Origin: Methanomassiliicoccus sp.
GTDB taxonomy: Archaea; Thermoplasmatota; Thermoplasmata; Methanomassiliicoccales; Methanomassiliicoccaceae
Reading direction: 5' to 3'
Length of the DNA stretch: 64,000 bases
Assembly (NCBI GenBank): GCA_033485155.1
Contig: JAWQJJ010000002.1
Span: 62,001-126,000 of the forward strand
Part shown: one piece after another, positions 51,556 to 59,550 of the stretch
How the letters are laid out: each line of letters begins with the position of its first letter
Numbering within the stretch: position 1 is the first letter of the stretch
Notes under the pieces: generated by a model
Database searches by the model: none
Seen by the model: only the letters and a program-made list of their open reading frames with translations
Told to the model about the DNA's origin: nothing
Translations under genes and position numbers: made by a program

Positions 51556-52300
51556 TCGCCCGACCGGCCTTCCTGGCGAGGGCGAAGAACACTGGGTTGA
51601 ACTGTATCAACGAACCGTCAGCCAAGGCCTCGTCCCATGCCTTCCTGGCACCTTCCAGGCCGGTATCCTCGGCCATCGAGATGAGAGACCGCCACTCCTC
51701 TTCCGCTCCAACCCTCGTGCTTTCTATCGTCCACATGCTGGAATGGACGCCAGTCACCGGTCGCAGCCTGCTGCGGATGAAGGTCTCCTGTAGCCGGCGT
51801 CCCATCCCCGGATCAGCTCCCTGATGCTCCAATGTGCGGACGAACGATTCGTCCACCCTTGTCACGCCGGGAGGATAGGAGATGCGGCCCAGGTGGTCCG
51901 GCTCGGCGAGACAGACGATCCAATCTCTGGAAACCCTAGCCATCTCTCTGATCACACTCACCGGGTCGGCGACCCACATGAGAAGGAAGGAGCAGTAAAC
52001 GACATCGAACTCCCCATCTTCGAACGGCAGCTCCTCGGCCCTCGCCACCAGCGCCCTTTGCCCCCGGCCCACGGCCCTGCCGACCATCTCCCGGTCGATA
52101 TCGATGCCTAGCACGTCAAGGTAGGGGGACAGCAGTTCCATCACCAGGCCGGGACCGCAGCCGACGTCTAGCGCGGTCGGCCGGCCCGCTCCAGAGGAAT
52201 GGTCCTCCAGGATCATCGTCCGCAGGAGCCAGGTCCATGAATCGCCCAGCCAGGCCCTTTGACGGACCAGTTGTTCCTCGGATACCGGTCCGGTGCTCAC
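51542..52300 (-). CDS. Class I SAM-dependent methyltransferase
   Basis: 252 aa. SAM-binding LDVGCGPGLVMELLSPY, IDIDREMVGRAVGR and FDVVYCSFLLMWV. GTG 52300 is the preferred start, about 26 nt from a TATA-like CCATTATTC (minus strand, centred near 52327). An upstream ATG (52417) is possible. Its 3' end overlaps the convergent radical SAM gene by 14 bases. A role in the same modification pathway is possible but not shown. Confidence 0.75.
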   Translation of the reverse strand: MSTGPVSEEQLVRQRAWLGDSWTWLLRTMILEDHSSGAGRPTALDVGCGPGLVMELLSPYLDVLGIDIDREMVGRAVGRGQRALVARAEELPFEDGEFDVVYCSFLLMWVADPVSVIREMARVSRDWIVCLAEPDHLGRISYPPGVTRVDESFVRTLEHQGADPGMGRRLQETFIRSRLRPVTGVHSSMWTIESTRVGAEEEWRSLISMAEDTGLEGARKAWDEALADGSLIQFNPVFFALARKAGRAINVH

Positions 52301-52507
52301 GATGGGTGGAGGGTTTGAGCGAGAATAATGGTTTGGTTGAGAGGGTGGATAAGCGCCGAACGAACTAGCCCGAGTCTCCCGCCCGAGACGATCGAGGCCC
52401 GAGGACACAATCTTCAAAGCAGGACGGTAGCATCATCGCGTGTCCCGTCGCCCAGATTGGTCATATTAATAAACCATCGGGTGCGATTGATTCGATGAGG
52501 AAACGTC

Positions 52508-53836
52508 ATGGACAGCGGAAAGCCTCCAAGCGCGTTCGTTATTAACATGGAGATCAACGGCCTGGGCATCGCCCGGACACTGGGTAGGAGAGGAATACCG
52601 GTGTTCGGCGTCGACCACCGATCCAGCCTGCCAGCGATGCGTTCCAAGTTCGTCCATCCCCTTATCTGCCCGGACCTGCTGAAGCAGCCAGAAGCATTCA
52701 TGGAGGCGCTAATGGAAGCAGGGGAGCAGCAAGACGAGAAGCCCGTGCTGTTCCCTGCCTCAGACCCCGCCGTCCTGTTCTTATCTCGGAACCGCAGCAA
52801 GCTGGAGACGCGATTCGAGTTCATCCTTCCATCCGAGAAGGTGGTGGAGGCCATGGTCAACAAGCGCCTCCAGTATGAGGAGGCCAAGCGTCTGGGCATA
52901 CCCATGACCGAGACGTTCTATCCGAGAACGATGGATGATGTCGAGGATGGAATGCGGCGGCTGCGCTTCCCCGCGTTCATCAAGCCCCTGTACTCGCACC
53001 TGTGGAACCCCATCTTCGGCAACAAGGGCTTCGTGGTCAAGGACGCGGTAGAACTACGAGAGAAGATGCGCAAGGTGTTCGAGTCCGGCCAGGAGGTCAT
53101 GGTGCAGGACATAATCTGGCCACCGGGCAAGGACCTGTTCAATGCGGGAGCGTACATCGGCCGCGGTGGATACGTATCGCCCATCGTAACCTGGCACAAG
53201 ACCCGGCAATACCCTCCCAATTTCGGGGTGGGATCCCTCCTGACGAGCTGTCACCAGCCCGAGGTGGCCGAGCTGGGGATGAAGTTCATGAACGGACTGG
53301 ATTACAAAGGTATCGCCTCGGTGGGATTCAAGAGGGACGAGCGGGACGGCAGGTGGAAGCTGATAGAGCTCAACGCCCGCACCTGGATGGGCCACGAGGT
53401 TTCCGATGGTGCGGGAATGCCGCTGGTGTACCTGCAGTACCTGGACCTGACTGGACAGCCCAAGCCGGAGCTGAAGGACTTTCGTGATGGGGTCAGATGG
53501 TGGGACGGCCTAATGGATGTGGACTCGTTCTGGCGCCTGCACCGGAGGGGGGAGCTGACGGCCTCCCAGTGGATCCGCTCCTGGCTTGGTTCGGACATAT
53601 GCTCGCACTATGCTCGTGACGATCCCATACCTGTACTCCGTCGATATGCCTATGGTGTGAAGCTTGTCAAGCTGTTCGTCGACCTTCTAAGGATGAGGGC
53701 CGATGAGGACGACGTAATGGTCCAGCTGAAAGGTTTCGATGCCGGCGCTTCCCGTTCGGTACCCCTCTCTCCATCAGACGTTGACAGGGATAAGAAGGAG
53801 CCGGTGGAGACCTTGGATATGCTGGCCTCCAAGTGA
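52508..53836 (+). CDS. ATP-grasp family protein
   Basis: 442 aa ATP-grasp fold, resembling carbamoyl-phosphate synthase-type or sugar-peptide ligases of surface-glycan loci. N-terminal FVINMEINGLGIARTLGRRGIPVFGVD, central FPAFIKPLYS and a C-terminal metal site around LIELNARTWMGHE. Probably ligates an amino or carboxylic group to an exported glycan or peptide; substrate unknown. Preceded by an AT-rich CATATTAATAAACC (about 52464-52476). A decayed homologous 3' end lies just downstream. Confidence 0.75.
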   Translation: MDSGKPPSAFVINMEINGLGIARTLGRRGIPVFGVDHRSSLPAMRSKFVHPLICPDLLKQPEAFMEALMEAGEQQDEKPVLFPASDPAVLFLSRNRSKLETRFEFILPSEKVVEAMVNKRLQYEEAKRLGIPMTETFYPRTMDDVEDGMRRLRFPAFIKPLYSHLWNPIFGNKGFVVKDAVELREKMRKVFESGQEVMVQDIIWPPGKDLFNAGAYIGRGGYVSPIVTWHKTRQYPPNFGVGSLLTSCHQPEVAELGMKFMNGLDYKGIASVGFKRDERDGRWKLIELNARTWMGHEVSDGAGMPLVYLQYLDLTGQPKPELKDFRDGVRWWDGLMDVDSFWRLHRRGELTASQWIRSWLGSDICSHYARDDPIPVLRRYAYGVKLVKLFVDLLRMRADEDDVMVQLKGFDAGASRSVPLSPSDVDRDKKEPVETLDMLASK

Positions 53837-53865
53837 GCGGCACATCTCGGAAACGATGGGCCAGC

Positions 53866-53892
53866 CTTTTTTTATTATTGATCCCATCATCC
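53866..53892. terminator. T-rich terminator downstream of ATP-grasp gene
   Basis: CCTTTTTTTATTATTGATCCC, with GATGGG (53856-53861) and CCCATC (53882-53887) as possible long stem arms. Confidence 0.4.
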
Positions 53893-53910
53893 AGCTAAAT
53901 TCTAGTCTTT

Positions 53911-54219
53911 TTGGTGGATGAGGCTCAGGAGGAACACATCCGCCGAAGTGCTTTGTACTCTATCCCTGTGAAGATCTATGTCCATTGCACCCCGGCCGAT
54001 CTCCCACTCCTCTTCCGCCGGCAAGGTCTCGGTGGCGAACTTGCGAAAATGACCTATAACCTTCTTAAGATGGAGGCCGATGAGGACGCTGTGGCCAAAT
54101 CGCCGGGCAAGGTCGATCTCCCTCTCCATCAAAGAGGATCTTGGGCCCCATCAAGGCGATGGAGCCAAGGGCAGGAACCGGAGAGCGACATAACACTTTC
54201 CATGTTAGGATTGAGGTGA
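53911..54219 (+). pseudogene. Decayed C-terminal fragment of a second ATP-grasp gene
   Basis: A short open frame whose part LAKMTYNLLKMEADEDAV matches LVKLFVDLLRMRADEDDV of the upstream ATP-grasp protein (11 of 24 identical in the wider block, no gap), in the same orientation and preceded by an alignable FRR/LRR. The rest of that gene is missing, so this seems a remnant of a duplicated or replaced copy. Alternatively it is a small separate gene; no start signal favours this. Confidence 0.55.
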
Positions 54220-54241
54220 TTTCATAGGTCTAGTACGAGGG

Positions 54242-55672
54242 GTGGCCAAGAACTCATTGGCTATGGGAATGGTCCAGTTCGTTAGCCAGGTCAGCACGCT
54301 CATCCTAGCGATGGTTTTGAACATAAAACTGGGCAAAGCCTATGCGGACTACACTGCGGCATTCTCCCTGGTAACGGTCCTGTTCCTGATTGCCGACCTC
54401 GGTCTGGGAACTAAGATGGTGATCGATGTGGCCAGGAACCGGGAGATCGCCAGCAAGAAGTTGACCTCCATCCTGTTCATCCGCGGTACGTTAGGATTCA
54501 CGGCCGTGGTCATGACCCTAGCTTTCGTCGTGTTCTCGAAGCCACCATCCGAGGCGGCCTTCGCGTATATCATCGTCGCTCTGTCCACTGCCCTAGGCTG
54601 GATGGCTCAGACTTTCACATCGATGTTCACCGCGTTCGAGAAGATGTACTATGTTTTCATGACCTATCTGGTGGAGCGTATGTTCACCGTCCCTGTGTCC
54701 ATAGCCCTTGTCTACCTTGGCTATGGTTTAGAGACAGTGGTCTTGGTATTGCTCATCGGCAACATCCTGTACGTCGCCCTCTCCTACGTCGTCTGTACTC
54801 GCCTCATCGTCCAGCCGTCCCGGGAGTTGAACCTTAAGGATGTAAAAAATGATCTCAAGGGCTGCGCTCCCTTTGCCATCAACGTCGCCTTGGTCAGCAC
54901 CCTCTACTCGATCAACGCGTTCCTATTATTGTCGATAGTGTGGGGGATGGCGGACTACGATGCCGGCGCAGCGGCCAGCAATACCTATACCATCGCCTTT
55001 GGGCTGGTCGCCGCTCTGATTGCCGTACCCACGGTGTTCAGGACTGCACTCCTACCTGTCATCACCAGGCTCTTCGGCTCCTCCAAGGAGATGACCAAGC
55101 TCGCTCAGCAGAAGATCATGAAGTACATGTACAGTCTGGGTCTTCCCATGACGCTAGGCGGAATGGTCCTGGCCGATGAGATAATCAACCTGCTTTTCCC
55201 GGGTCACCCTGAGTCCGCCGTCGTTCTCCAGATCCTCCTCCCGGTGCTCGCAATATCATACTTCGGCACGGGACAGGGAAGCCTTTTGGCGGCGGCCGAC
55301 CTGATGCATCTGAGCACAATTTCATCAGTGGCTGGCGCTGTAACAAATCTAGCCATCTGTTTCCTTGCTATCCCCATCTGGGGCCCGTCCGGAGCAGCCC
55401 TGGCGTTCACCGCCGCCACCCTCGTGACCAATGTCATTAGCCACTATTACATGAGCAGGCGGGTGGTCCACCTAAGGGTGACCGATATAATCCTCAAGCC
55501 GACCATGGCTGGAGCAGGGATGACTCTAGTGTTGCTTATCATTCCCGGCAACAACCTTTTCCTCTCGATCGTCGTCGGCATGGTCGCCTACTTCGGGCTA
55601 CTCTATCTGCTCAAGGCAATCGACCAGGATGACATCGATATCTTCCGAAAAGCGCTGAAGAAGGGAGCATGA
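54242..55672 (+). CDS. Polysaccharide/lipid-linked oligosaccharide flippase (Wzx/MATE-like)
   Basis: 476 aa with about 12-14 membrane helices. N-terminal VAKNSLAMGMVQFVSQVSTLILAMVL is typical of polysaccharide_synt exporters. Probably flips lipid-linked glycans for surface or protein glycosylation and may act with the ATP-grasp enzyme. GTG 54242 is the most plausible start, although the GAGGTGAT at 54214-54221 sits about 20 nt upstream of it. No glycosyltransferase lies next to it. Confidence 0.85.
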   Translation: MAKNSLAMGMVQFVSQVSTLILAMVLNIKLGKAYADYTAAFSLVTVLFLIADLGLGTKMVIDVARNREIASKKLTSILFIRGTLGFTAVVMTLAFVVFSKPPSEAAFAYIIVALSTALGWMAQTFTSMFTAFEKMYYVFMTYLVERMFTVPVSIALVYLGYGLETVVLVLLIGNILYVALSYVVCTRLIVQPSRELNLKDVKNDLKGCAPFAINVALVSTLYSINAFLLLSIVWGMADYDAGAAASNTYTIAFGLVAALIAVPTVFRTALLPVITRLFGSSKEMTKLAQQKIMKYMYSLGLPMTLGGMVLADEIINLLFPGHPESAVVLQILLPVLAISYFGTGQGSLLAAADLMHLSTISSVAGAVTNLAICFLAIPIWGPSGAALAFTAATLVTNVISHYYMSRRVVHLRVTDIILKPTMAGAGMTLVLLIIPGNNLFLSIVVGMVAYFGLLYLLKAIDQDDIDIFRKALKKGA

Positions 55673-55878
55673 GGCGATCTCAGATATTGAGTAGCGGAAC
55701 CAGAGTACCACCTGCGGGCGTGTGGTCAGGAGGATCCGGCAATGATGCTGCCATTGATACTATTCGGCCACGCGGACGAAAATCGTTTATCGGTCCTCTT
55801 TAGGGTAGGAGCTATCGAGCGCCATCAGATACGACAGGCACGACAGCACCAGTTACCGCGAAGCAGATCGGAACAACG

Positions 55879-56124
55879 GTGCGGGCCATAGGGGAAGCGG
55901 GCCTTGCCACCGAGGTTTGGGGCCCGATAAGCATCGGGAAAGAGGCTGACGTCTGCTTTTTCGGCTATCATGGGGCTCCCCTGGCTGTTAAGGCGTACTG
56001 CCCTACCGCACCTCCCACAAGGGAGGGACGCCCATCAAGTATCTGTTCGAGGGCATTCAGGTTGACCGCACTAGCTACTCGGCCTGGATGCAGTTGGGGG
56101 CTATGAAGGGGGCCCTGAGGCACT
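55879..56124 (+). pseudogene. Frameshifted RIO-type kinase fragment
   Basis: The frame from 55879 reads ISIGKEADVCFFGYHGAPLAVKAY, the RIO/ATP-binding motif (GKEADVY..AVK with the invariant Lys). It shifts at about 56000 (TACTGCCCTAC), where a neighbouring frame continues YRTSHKGGTPIKYLFEG as in RIO proteins, down to a TGA near 56124. Only part of the kinase remains, no metal-binding catalytic loop is seen, so it is a broken gene fragment. Confidence 0.65.
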
Positions 56125-56291
56125 GAGAGCATTCTTCCGCAGATATCGCCTCCTTGGACGTCCATCACGAGGTCACAACACTGATCCGGGAGATGGGCCG
56201 CTGAGAGGTGCTCGGAGAACGGAGAAGGGCATTGACTCGGCCTCCCCCGCCATGGCGCCTGACCTTATGCATGGTACGGGGGAGCAATGAT

Positions 56292-56310
56292 TAATACACG
56301 GAGTGTATTA
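56292..56310. promoter_or_regulatory. MarR-type operator (TAATACAC-N3-GTGTATTA)
   Basis: Perfect 8-bp inverted repeat with 3-bp spacer (GGA), overlapping a TATA-like TGTATTATC and about 26-35 nt ahead of the marR start. This is the expected place for an autoregulatory operator. Confidence 0.75.
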
Positions 56311-56343
56311 TCTGCCGATTGAACTACTCACCGAGGTTTGACC

Positions 56344-56838
56344 ATGGAACGTGAGGAACGTTTGAACGCCCTGGCGGTGGACGTCTTCCAGACGATACCT
56401 GTCCTTTATCGCAGAATCCTGAGGCCGGACGCTTCAGGGATGAGCCCCTTCTCTCCGCCCATCTCGGTTCTGGTGATTGTCAAGAAAAGAGGCCCCGTTT
56501 CGATGACCGCCATCGCACAGGAATTATCTTACTCCAAGCAGAACCTCACTAAAATAGTCGATCAGCTGGTGCAGGAAGGTCTCGTGGACAGAACACCTGA
56601 CCCCACGGACCGCCGGGTGCTCTTGATTCAGCTGACCGATGGTGGCAGGGAGCTCATGGCCGCCCGCCGCAGGGCGATGAAGGATCGACTCAAGCAAGAT
56701 CTATCTCACCTGACCGATGCTGAGTTGGAGGAGCTCCACGATACATTCGAGAGGGTCAAGGAGGCCCTTCCGATGCTGTTGCCGGGGAAGGAAGAGGTAG
56801 TGAAGGGGCCTGAAACCAGGAGGCAAGGGGAACGCTGA
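56344..56838 (+). CDS. MarR family transcriptional regulator
   Basis: 164 aa winged-helix regulator. HTH: VSMTAIAQELSYSKQNLTKIVDQLVQEGLV followed by the wing DRTPDPTDRRVLLIQLT. C-terminal dimerisation helices. ATG 56344 chosen; the TTG at 56338 is an alternative. Controls itself and the ABC exporter genes 8 bases and further downstream, by the operator at 56292-56310. Ligand unknown. Confidence 0.9.
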   Translation: MEREERLNALAVDVFQTIPVLYRRILRPDASGMSPFSPPISVLVIVKKRGPVSMTAIAQELSYSKQNLTKIVDQLVQEGLVDRTPDPTDRRVLLIQLTDGGRELMAARRRAMKDRLKQDLSHLTDAELEELHDTFERVKEALPMLLPGKEEVVKGPETRRQGER

Positions 56839-56846
56839 CGGCTCCG

Positions 56847-57650
56847 ATGGGCCCGGGACCGGAAGCCGTCAAGGTCGAGGGGTTGACTCGACGGTTCGGT
56901 AAGTTTACTGCGGTGGAATCGCTGGACCTTACTGTCCACGAAGGGGAGGTGTTCGGACTATTGGGACCGAACGGGGCGGGCAAGACGACGACCATCAAGA
57001 TGCTCACTACCCTCCTTCCCCTGACCTCGGGGAGGGCGTTCATCGAAGGCATCGACATAGCCAGGAGACCCTCCTCGGTCAGAAGGGTGATCGGCTACGT
57101 CCCCCAGATGCTCTCTGCCGATGCCAGCCTGACCGGACTCGAGAACCTAATGATCTTCGGTAAGCTGTACGACGTCCCGCCGGACCAGCTTAGATCGAGA
57201 GCCCGGGAAGCCATCGAGAGGATGGGATTGTCCGAGTTCGGCGACAAGCTGGTGCGCACCTACTCCGGCGGCATGATTCGTCGCCTGGAGATAGCGCAGT
57301 CGACGCTACACCGGCCGAAGGTGCTCTTCCTTGACGAGCCGACCATCGGCCTAGACCCCTTAGCCCGGCGGGCGGTGTGGGAGATGATAGCCGGCCTGCG
57401 CCAGGACTATGGCACGACCATATTCCTAACCACGCACCTGATGGACGAGGCTGACGCCCTATGCGGTCGAATAGGCATTATGCACAAGAGCAAGCTGGAG
57501 ATCCTGGGGACCCCTAAGGAGCTAAAGGATGCAGCCGGGGCTGATACCCTGGATGATGCCTTCATCCATTTCACCGGACGAACGATCGAAACCGGAGGTA
57601 ACTACCGTGACATCCAACGCGAACGCCAGACCGCACGACGCCTCGGCTGA
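56847..57650 (+). CDS. ABC transporter ATP-binding protein (DrrA-like)
   Basis: 267 aa. Walker [12 protein letters not shown]-loop VPQML, signature YSGGMIRR, Walker B VLFLDEPT and H-loop TTHLMDE. Family DrrA/daunorubicin-type exporters with a single permease partner. Part of the marR-ABC-permease operon, so it likely exports a toxic or regulatory compound that MarR senses. Confidence 0.9.
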   Translation: MGPGPEAVKVEGLTRRFGKFTAVESLDLTVHEGEVFGLLGPNGAGKTTTIKMLTTLLPLTSGRAFIEGIDIARRPSSVRRVIGYVPQMLSADASLTGLENLMIFGKLYDVPPDQLRSRAREAIERMGLSEFGDKLVRTYSGGMIRRLEIAQSTLHRPKVLFLDEPTIGLDPLARRAVWEMIAGLRQDYGTTIFLTTHLMDEADALCGRIGIMHKSKLEILGTPKELKDAAGADTLDDAFIHFTGRTIETGGNYRDIQRERQTARRLG

Positions 57651-58458
57651 CCACATGGCCCTGGAGGCAAAAGGTCCGATCACATACCTCGGATCTTTCC
57701 TCAAGAAGGCTCTGGTCATTACCGAGCTGGAGGCGCTTAAGCTGCGGCATGACCCCTCCGAGCTGCTCACGAGGGCTATCCAGCCGGTGCTATGGCTGCT
57801 GGTCTTCGGCGAGGTGCTCACCCAGGTGCGGGCCATTCCCACAGGCGACATACCGTACATCGACTTCATGACTCCAGGGGTGCTGGCCCAAAGCGTCCTA
57901 TTCATTTCCATCTTCTACGGGATATCGATAGTGTGGGAACGTGATCTGGGCATTGTCCAGAAGTTCCTGGCTTCTCCCGCTCCCCGGACCGCAATCGTCG
58001 CGGGCAAAGCCCTTTCCGCCGGCCTCCGCAGTCTGTCCCAGGCGCTGATCGTGTTTATTCTCGCTCTGCTCATCGGGGTTTCTGTCATCCTCAATCCCCT
58101 GAACCTTCTGCTCGTCGTCCTAGTCGTGCTCCTAGGAGCGGCGATATTCTCGACCTTGTCCTTGATTATCGCCTGCATGGTAAAGACCAGGGACAGGTTC
58201 ATGGGCATCGGCCAGATGATCACCATGCCCCTGTTCTTCGCCAGCAATGCGATCTACCCCATCTCCCTGATGCCCGATTGGCTGAAGCTCATCGCCTATG
58301 TGAACCCCCTGACCTATGTGGTCGATGCGCTGAGGGGACTGATGGTAGTGGGCGGGGTGAGCGAGTACGGCATCCTAACCGACCTAATTATCCTGGTGGC
58401 GGTGGCCGCTGCCCTGATAGGCATCGGTGGACGGCTCTATGCTCGGGTGGGGCAATAA
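57607..58458 (+). CDS. ABC-2 type transporter permease
   Basis: 283 aa, about six membrane helices. [10 protein letters not shown] terminus, then LLTRAIQPVLWLLVFGEVL and FMTPGVLAQSVLF, with the DrrB-like QMITMPLFFASNAIYPISLMP. GTG 57607 is favoured by GGAGGTAACTACC ahead; it overlaps the ATPase gene by 44 bases. The start of an upstream frame at 57529 would be less likely. Partner of the ATPase. Confidence 0.88.
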   Translation: MTSNANARPHDASADHMALEAKGPITYLGSFLKKALVITELEALKLRHDPSELLTRAIQPVLWLLVFGEVLTQVRAIPTGDIPYIDFMTPGVLAQSVLFISIFYGISIVWERDLGIVQKFLASPAPRTAIVAGKALSAGLRSLSQALIVFILALLIGVSVILNPLNLLLVVLVVLLGAAIFSTLSLIIACMVKTRDRFMGIGQMITMPLFFASNAIYPISLMPDWLKLIAYVNPLTYVVDALRGLMVVGGVSEYGILTDLIILVAVAAALIGIGGRLYARVGQ

Positions 58459-58460
58459 GA

Positions 58461-58919
58461 TCAGGAAGATCCTTGGCGCTCATACTTCGAGCTCTCGATC
58501 CGCTCCTCCAACATTTCCTTCTCGGTCTTGACCTTCTCCGTCTCCCCCGTCCCGACGGGCCAAGTGACTGGATCGTTCACTTTGGTATGCATCATGCTGC
58601 TCTTCCCGCATGCTGGGCACTTCATCAACTTCAGTGATCCGACATGCACTAGGGTCGGGTGCCAGGGGGTTTCAAAGACCACTCCGCACTTTGGGCATTT
58701 TGCTCTCACGGTAAGACCTCGAGGTCTCGCATCATTACTTGCGAATATAACCATAGCCGCTTGGATCGTTGGGGGCGCCACTATGGCGAGGCATAGGAAA
58801 GCGCCAATAGTCCCCAGGACAGCGGCCAGGACCGTAATCCGGGAATGTTTGTCGTTCCACGTCTTACGGGGCTTGCCATTGTTCCCGGTCGTTTCCATCT
58901 CAACCTTTATGCTCTCCAT
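58461..58919 (-). CDS. Zinc-ribbon membrane protein
   Basis: 152 aa. One or two hydrophobic segments (about 28-60), then a zinc ribbon with AKCPKCGVVFE and MKCPACGKSSM (two CxxC), and a charged C-terminal helix (ETEKVKTEKEMLEERIE). Starts at ATG 58919 with GAGGTGCG ahead, next to a degraded small gene. Convergent with the ABC permease. Function unknown. Confidence 0.7.
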   Translation of the reverse strand: MESIKVEMETTGNNGKPRKTWNDKHSRITVLAAVLGTIGAFLCLAIVAPPTIQAAMVIFASNDARPRGLTVRAKCPKCGVVFETPWHPTLVHVGSLKLMKCPACGKSSMMHTKVNDPVTWPVGTGETEKVKTEKEMLEERIESSKYERQGSS

Positions 58920-58928
58920 CTTCGCACC

Positions 58929-59232
58929 TCAGAAGTAATAGGTCACTAGGGCCAGAGCAGCGAAGATGAAAACAGCCCGTACAGCAACAGCGCTTCCTCG
59001 GTGAGCTTCCAGAGGATTAGGCAACCTACGGCCACGGCTGGAAAATGTAGGTGATGATCGGAGCACCCACTCTTATCTCCTTATCCGAGGTCGCGGCCGA
59101 TGCCGTGTCAGTCACAAAGCTAACAGCCAGAACCATCATGACGAGAATGAGGATGGCGGCTGGCACGATGCGGGCGCGGAGATCCTTGAGCTTACTCCGA
59201 ACCCTCTTGGCGATGTTCCTAAGTTCGGACAT
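58929..59232 (-). pseudogene. Frameshifted small membrane protein
   Basis: From ATG 59232 the frame gives a helix (IVPAAILILVMMVLAVSFV) and ends at TAG after IFQPWP. A second frame continues AVAVGCLILWKLTEEALLLYG, and a third ends with AVFIFAALALVTYYF and TGA at 58929-58931. The three pieces would make one two- or three-helix protein, so two frameshifts, or sequence errors, are probable. Confidence 0.5.
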
Positions 59233-59550
59233 CGCCAGAGAGGAATAGTTCAGAGGTATCCTAGCGTTGCGCTAGTGCTTATCTCGAAACCCCTTTTTAT
59301 ATTGATAATGAGAGATTTTGCATAAATGATCATGGCGGCCTAGATCCGTATCGCTTGGATGGGGCACAGTCCGAGCCGTGTCAGATGACAGCAATAAACA
59401 CCTTTGAGTAATATGGCGAAGAAAATCAAGGAGGATACAACCATCCACATCGAATATTTTCCAGACATATAAGGACTATTGATATGAATCCTTATCAATA
59501 ATATAAATAAGCCAGTAAGGTATATAGGCCCCATCAGCGATTTTTATTAG
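59233..59550. other. Intergenic promoter region before sensor kinase
   Basis: Contains a small palindrome CTAGCG-TTG-CGCTAG (59261-59275), AT-rich promoter-like stretches near 59293-59304, and GGTATATAGG (59519-59528) about 26 nt before the kinase ATG. No gene supported. Confidence 0.45.

Larger units (their letters stand above)
55673..56343. other. Long region with kinase fragment and MarR promoter
   Basis: 670 bases. Contains a frameshifted RIO-type kinase fragment (about 55879-56124) and the MarR operator (56292-56310). The rest has no supported gene. A TATA-like AATCGTTTATC occurs near 55783-55793. Confidence 0.5.
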
